64,000 nucleotides of DNA. Origin: Mycolicibacterium neoaurum VKM Ac-1815D (GTDB taxonomy: Bacteria > Actinomycetota > Actinomycetes > Mycobacteriales > Mycobacteriaceae). The stretch covers positions 4,960,001-5,024,000 of the forward strand of contig NC_023036.2 of NCBI RefSeq assembly GCF_000317305.3, given 5' to 3'. This document shows, one piece after another, positions 60,991 through 64,000 of the stretch (the first letter of the stretch is position 1; every line of letters begins with the position of its first letter). The notes under the pieces are model-generated. The model searched no databases and was not told the origin of the DNA. It saw only the letters and a program-made list of their open reading frames with translations. A program made the translations under genes and the position numbers.

Positions 60991-62408
60991 ACCGCGGCCT
61001 CCACGATCCGTGGCAGGGTGACCCGGAACCGGCAGCCCTGCCCGGGCGCGGTGTCCACCGACACGCTGCCACCGTGGGCGAGCACCAACGAATCGACGAT
61101 CGAGAGCCCCAATCCGGAGCCGCCACTGGTCCGCGTGCGCGACGAGTCCGCACGGTAGAAGCGCTCGAAGACACGTTGGGCGTCTTCGGGATTCATGCCG
61201 GGTCCCGCATCGCACACCTCGATGACCGCGTCATCACCTTCGGTGCCCACCCGCACCGTCACCGGCGCGCTCTCCGGGGTGTGCTGTAGCGCGTTGGACA
61301 TCAGGTTGCTCAGCACCTGCCGCAGCCTGGCCTCGTCACCGAGCACCTCCGGCGTGCCCGGTCCGTCGAAGACCTGCATCCCGATCGGTCGCCCCGGGGC
61401 GACCGTCTGCGCGTCGTGCACCGCATCACTGGCCAGTGCCAGCAGGTCGACGCGGCGCTGCTCCAGCGGACGCTGTTCGTCCAGCCTCGCCAACAACAAC
61501 AGATCCTCGACCAGCAGGCCCATCCGGCCCGCCTCGCTCTCGATACGCCCCATCAGCATCTCGGTATCGCGCGCCGCGCCCTGCCGATACAGCTCCGCGT
61601 ATCCCCTGATGGTCGTCAGTGGAGTGCGCAGGTCGTGGCTGGCATCGGCGATGAAGCGCCGCATCCGCTCCTCGGATTGTTGCGCCAACTCCGCCGATTC
61701 CGCCGATGACGCCATGGCCCGCTGGATTTGGGTCAGCATGCCGTTCAACGCCAGCGACAGCCGGCCCACCTCGGTGCGTGGATCACGTTGCGGAACACGA
61801 CGGTCCAGTTCTCCGTCGGCGATGGCGGCAGCGGTCTCCTCGACCTCGGCCAAGGGTTTGAGGCTACGACGCACCACGGCATAGCCGACGACGCCGAGTA
61901 CCAGCAGCACCGCGGTCCCGATCCCGAGCTGCGACCAGACCAGCGCGCGCACACTGGATTCCACATCGGTCAGATCGATGGCGACCGTGGTCAGCTCCCC
62001 GTCGGGACCGCCGACGGTGACCGCGCGCCATTGCACGCCGGAGCCGTCCTTGGAACCGACCGTGACGGGTTCGGGTCCGACGTCATTGCTCGCGGGCAGC
62101 ACGGGTTCGGCCGCACTGTCGTTGATGGCCAACTGGATCCGGCCGTCGGCGTCGGTCCCCCGGACATAGAAGTTCGTCGGCGGATTCGCGGGGCTGGGAT
62201 CCTGCAACGGTTCGGCGAACGCGTGCGGGGCCTGCGCCCAGCCGCCCGACGCCTCGAGCAGGGTGTCATCGACACGCTTGATCTCGGTGTGGCGCATTAT
62301 CGACGTGACGGCAATACCGGAGGCCAGCAGTCCGAATGCCACCAACACCAGCGTCGCCGCCACCAACCCGACGCGCAGCGGCACCGCCCGCCGGTATCTA
62401 CCGATCAT
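60978..62408 (-). CDS. phoR: Sensor histidine kinase PhoR
   Basis: A 476-residue membrane kinase: TM1 about 14-37, periplasmic sensor about 38-158, TM2 about 160-180, HAMP about 181-235, DHp with phospho-His258 in DASHDLRTPLT, and HATPase with NLMSNALQHT, DAGPGM and GGSGLGLSIV. It follows phoP by 14 bases and phosphorylates it; the system controls lipids, virulence and acid responses in mycobacteria. Confidence 0.94.
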   Translation of the reverse strand: MIGRYRRAVPLRVGLVAATLVLVAFGLLASGIAVTSIMRHTEIKRVDDTLLEASGGWAQAPHAFAEPLQDPSPANPPTNFYVRGTDADGRIQLAINDSAAEPVLPASNDVGPEPVTVGSKDGSGVQWRAVTVGGPDGELTTVAIDLTDVESSVRALVWSQLGIGTAVLLVLGVVGYAVVRRSLKPLAEVEETAAAIADGELDRRVPQRDPRTEVGRLSLALNGMLTQIQRAMASSAESAELAQQSEERMRRFIADASHDLRTPLTTIRGYAELYRQGAARDTEMLMGRIESEAGRMGLLVEDLLLLARLDEQRPLEQRRVDLLALASDAVHDAQTVAPGRPIGMQVFDGPGTPEVLGDEARLRQVLSNLMSNALQHTPESAPVTVRVGTEGDDAVIEVCDAGPGMNPEDAQRVFERFYRADSSRTRTSGGSGLGLSIVDSLVLAHGGSVSVDTAPGQGCRFRVTLPRIVEAAVQLS

Positions 62409-62422
62409 GGATGAATGATGGC

Positions 62423-63151
62423 CTAGCGCGGCTCACGCAGCACGTACCCCACACCGCGCAGCGTGTGCAGCAGTCGCTTGTCACCGGTGTCGATCTTGCG
62501 TCGCAGATAGGAGACATAGGACTCGACGACGTTCACATCGCCGCCGAAGTCGTAGCGCCACACGTGGTCGAGGATCTTCGGCTTGGACAGCACCGTGCCC
62601 GCGTTGATGATGAAGTAGCGCAGCAGCGTGAACTCCGTCGGCGACAGCGATACGGGTTCGCCGGCCTTCCAGACCTCGTGGGTCTCCTCGTCGAGTTCGA
62701 TATCGGCGAAGCTCAGCCGCGCGTTCTTGGGTTCTTCGACACCGCGGCCGACCCGGCGCAGGATGACCCGCAACCGTGCCACCACTTCCTCGAGGCTGAA
62801 CGGTTTGGTCACGTAGTCGTCACCGCCGAGGGTGAGTCCGGTGATCTTGTCCTGCAGGTTGTCGCGCGCGGTGAGAAAGAGCGCGGGCGCGTCGATACCG
62901 TCGGCACGCATGCGTCGCAGCACGCCGAAGCCATCCATACCCGGCATCATCACGTCGAGGATCACCGCATCGGGCTTGATCTCGCGGGCCTTGGCCAGCG
63001 CATCGGGACCACTGGCAGCGGTATGCACCTCGAATCCCTGGAACTTCAGGCTCACCGAGAGCAGCTCCACGATGTTGGTCTCGTCATCGACGACGAGGAT
63101 GCGCGCCTCGGGGATGCTGTCGTGAGATTCGGATATCGCTGCCATTGCCAT
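62423..63151 (-). CDS. phoP: Response regulator PhoP
   Basis: A 242-residue OmpR-type regulator. Receiver with DDE, phospho-Asp66 in LDVMMPGMDG, Lys in VTKPF; winged helix with LSPTEFTLLRYFIINAG and RRKIDTGDKRLLHTLRGVGYVLREPR end. ATG 63151 or 63145 could be the start; GTG 63160 is also in frame. Confidence 0.94.
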   Translation of the reverse strand: MAMAAISESHDSIPEARILVVDDETNIVELLSVSLKFQGFEVHTAASGPDALAKAREIKPDAVILDVMMPGMDGFGVLRRMRADGIDAPALFLTARDNLQDKITGLTLGGDDYVTKPFSLEEVVARLRVILRRVGRGVEEPKNARLSFADIELDEETHEVWKAGEPVSLSPTEFTLLRYFIINAGTVLSKPKILDHVWRYDFGGDVNVVESYVSYLRRKIDTGDKRLLHTLRGVGYVLREPR

Positions 63152-63154
63152 GAA

Positions 63155-63204
63155 GTTCACAGTGCACTCTCTGGTTGAAGCACACCTGGAGACTGGCTGT
63201 GAAC
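63155..63204. promoter_or_regulatory. GTTCACAG/CTGTGAAC inverted pair upstream of phoP
   Basis: Two 8-base arms 34 bases apart in the phoP/repeat-protein divergent region. Each contains TCACAG, the core of the known PhoP half-site; the second direct repeat at 11 bases is poorly matched, so assignment is tentative. Confidence 0.4.
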
Positions 63205-63247
63205 TCACTGAGAATGCAAACCCGGCCGGGCCCGTCGGCGGCCGCCC

Positions 63248-63253
63248 TAGACT
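63248..63253 (+). promoter_or_regulatory. -10 hexamer for the decapeptide-repeat gene
   Basis: TAGACT ends 6 bases before ATG 63260. Confidence 0.55.
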
Positions 63254-63259
63254 GGCGGC

Positions 63260-64000
63260 ATGAACCTCGGCAACACCATCGTGCAAGTTGCCACGGCCCC
63301 GGTCAGGGTCGGACTGGCCGTTGCCGACATCGGACTCAACATCGCTGGTGGCACGCTGAAGGTGGTGCAGCGATCGCTGACCGACGCCGGCCCGGTCAGC
63401 GGTACCACCGGCTTTGCCGCGATGCTGGGCATCGACGACGCGGTCGACCGCGCGAACCGGCTGGCCCGGTTGATGGACGATGATGCCCCACTCGGCCGGG
63501 CGCTGGCTCCCGAGGGTCCGCTCAACCAGCTGCTGCGGCCGGGCGGGCTTGTCGATCAGCTGACCGCCCCGGGGGGCCTGCTCGATCGGCTGAACAATCA
63601 GAACGGACCGGTCGCCCGCGCGCTGGCCGAAGACGGGCTGATCGACCAGATCACCGCCGAAGGCGGACTCGCCGACCGGTTGACCGCAGAGGGCGGTGTC
63701 GTCTCCCGGGTGATCGCCCCCGGCGGGTTGGCCGACCGGTTGCTCGCCGACGACGGCCTGGTGGAGCGGGCCCTGCGCGAGGACGGGGTCGCCGAACAAC
63801 TCCTCTCCGAGAACGGCCCGGTCGGCCGGGCGCTGGCCAAGGGCGGGCTTGTCGATCAGGTCACCGCGGAGGGCGGACTGATCGATCGGCTGACCACCGA
63901 CAGCGGCGCGCTGTCGCGGCTCATCGCACCCGGCGGACTGGCCGACCAGCTGCTCGCCGACGACGGCCTGATCGAACGGATCCTTCGGGAGGACGGCGTC
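63260..64000 (+). CDS. Decapeptide-repeat protein (3' end outside window)
   Basis: 247 codons without stop, running off the right edge. Residues 1-74 are a non-repetitive amphipathic head (MNLGNTIVQVATAPVRVGL). From residue 75 on the protein is built of exact 10-residue units of the type GGLADRLLAD, over 17 units in the window. No family is recognised and there is no signal peptide. It is divergent from phoP and has its own leaderless promoter. Function unknown. Confidence 0.85.
   Translation, partial: MNLGNTIVQVATAPVRVGLAVADIGLNIAGGTLKVVQRSLTDAGPVSGTTGFAAMLGIDDAVDRANRLARLMDDDAPLGRALAPEGPLNQLLRPGGLVDQLTAPGGLLDRLNNQNGPVARALAEDGLIDQITAEGGLADRLTAEGGVVSRVIAPGGLADRLLADDGLVERALREDGVAEQLLSENGPVGRALAKGGLVDQVTAEGGLIDRLTTDSGALSRLIAPGGLADQLLADDGLIERILREDGV
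63482..64000 (+). repeat. 30-bp coding repeats with a 210-bp higher-order period
   Basis: Units of 10 codons. Residues 115-177 and 185-247 match unit for unit (NGPVxRALAx, xGLxDQxTAE, GGLxDRLTxx, xGxxSRxIAP, GGLADxLLAD, DGLxERxLRE, DGV), showing a seven-unit block duplication. Confidence 0.9.

Noticed and set aside
62423..63799. 458-codon reading of phoP extended upstream
   Set aside because: The extra 216 codons are antisense to the decapeptide-repeat gene and merely mirror its repeats.
63482..64000. CRISPR or satellite repeat array
   Set aside because: The 30-bp periodicity is a coding decapeptide repeat with diverged units and no unique spacers.
1..64000. tRNA, rRNA, insertion sequences, prophage or attachment sites
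   Set aside because: No cloverleaf, rRNA core, transposase, integrase or flanking terminal repeats were found on reading through; a covariance-model search would be the decisive check for RNA genes.

Overview
The window is chromosomal DNA from a high-GC actinobacterium, almost certainly a rapid-growing mycobacterium (Mycolicibacterium type). Supporting markers are mycothiol synthase, an LmeA-like protein, GlnR and PhoP-PhoR regulators, an encapsulin/DyP pair, and CYP51, CYP123, CYP125 and CYP126-like P450s. From memory, the gene order follows the Mycobacterium tuberculosis block Rv0820 to Rv0756. Several genes have no counterpart I recall in that block: a siderophore ABC transporter, a secreted cupin, an amino-acid permease, a glutathione peroxidase, an orphan MCE protein and a CYP125-type P450. 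No rRNA, tRNA, CRISPR, insertion sequence or prophage was seen. No gene-free stretch exceeds 300 bases.

Left part (1-9 kb): the 5' end of pstS behind a PHO-box direct repeat, then mshD and glnR. Next come lmeA and a membrane thioredoxin, a polycysteine leader peptide, and a DUF4395/rhodanese/SseC sulfur operon. A tiny membrane protein and a nitrobindin-like protein follow, then pabC, ygfZ and a DUF3073 gene.

Middle part (9-44 kb): eight purine genes (purM, purF, purL, purQ, purS, purC, purB, purD) all lie on the minus strand but are interleaved with unrelated genes. Several overlap a partner gene at stop/start codons: purL with an abhydrolase, purS with purQ, purC with ptrB, purB with a P450. 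Between them are the encapsulin operon, aminopeptidase PepC, an FAD dehydrogenase, a PAP2 phosphatase and a complete Fe-siderophore transporter. The transporter's binding-protein gene starts inside an IdeR-like box.

Right part (44-64 kb): an oxidative-catabolism region. It has a CYP125-like P450 with a TetR gene, and a minus-strand operon (aldehyde dehydrogenase, SDR, HIBADH-like, carboxymuconolactone-decarboxylase-like, unknown protein). That operon is divergent from a TetR gene, and two matching operators lie between them. Then follow a plus-strand series (CYP123, SDR, CYP51, ferredoxin, two SnoaL-like proteins, AdhB, SDR), an acyl-CoA synthetase, a HIT protein and phoPR. The last gene is a truncated protein made of exact decapeptide repeats.

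A recurring theme is leaderless expression: at least sixteen genes have a TANNNT hexamer 6-7 bases before the start codon.
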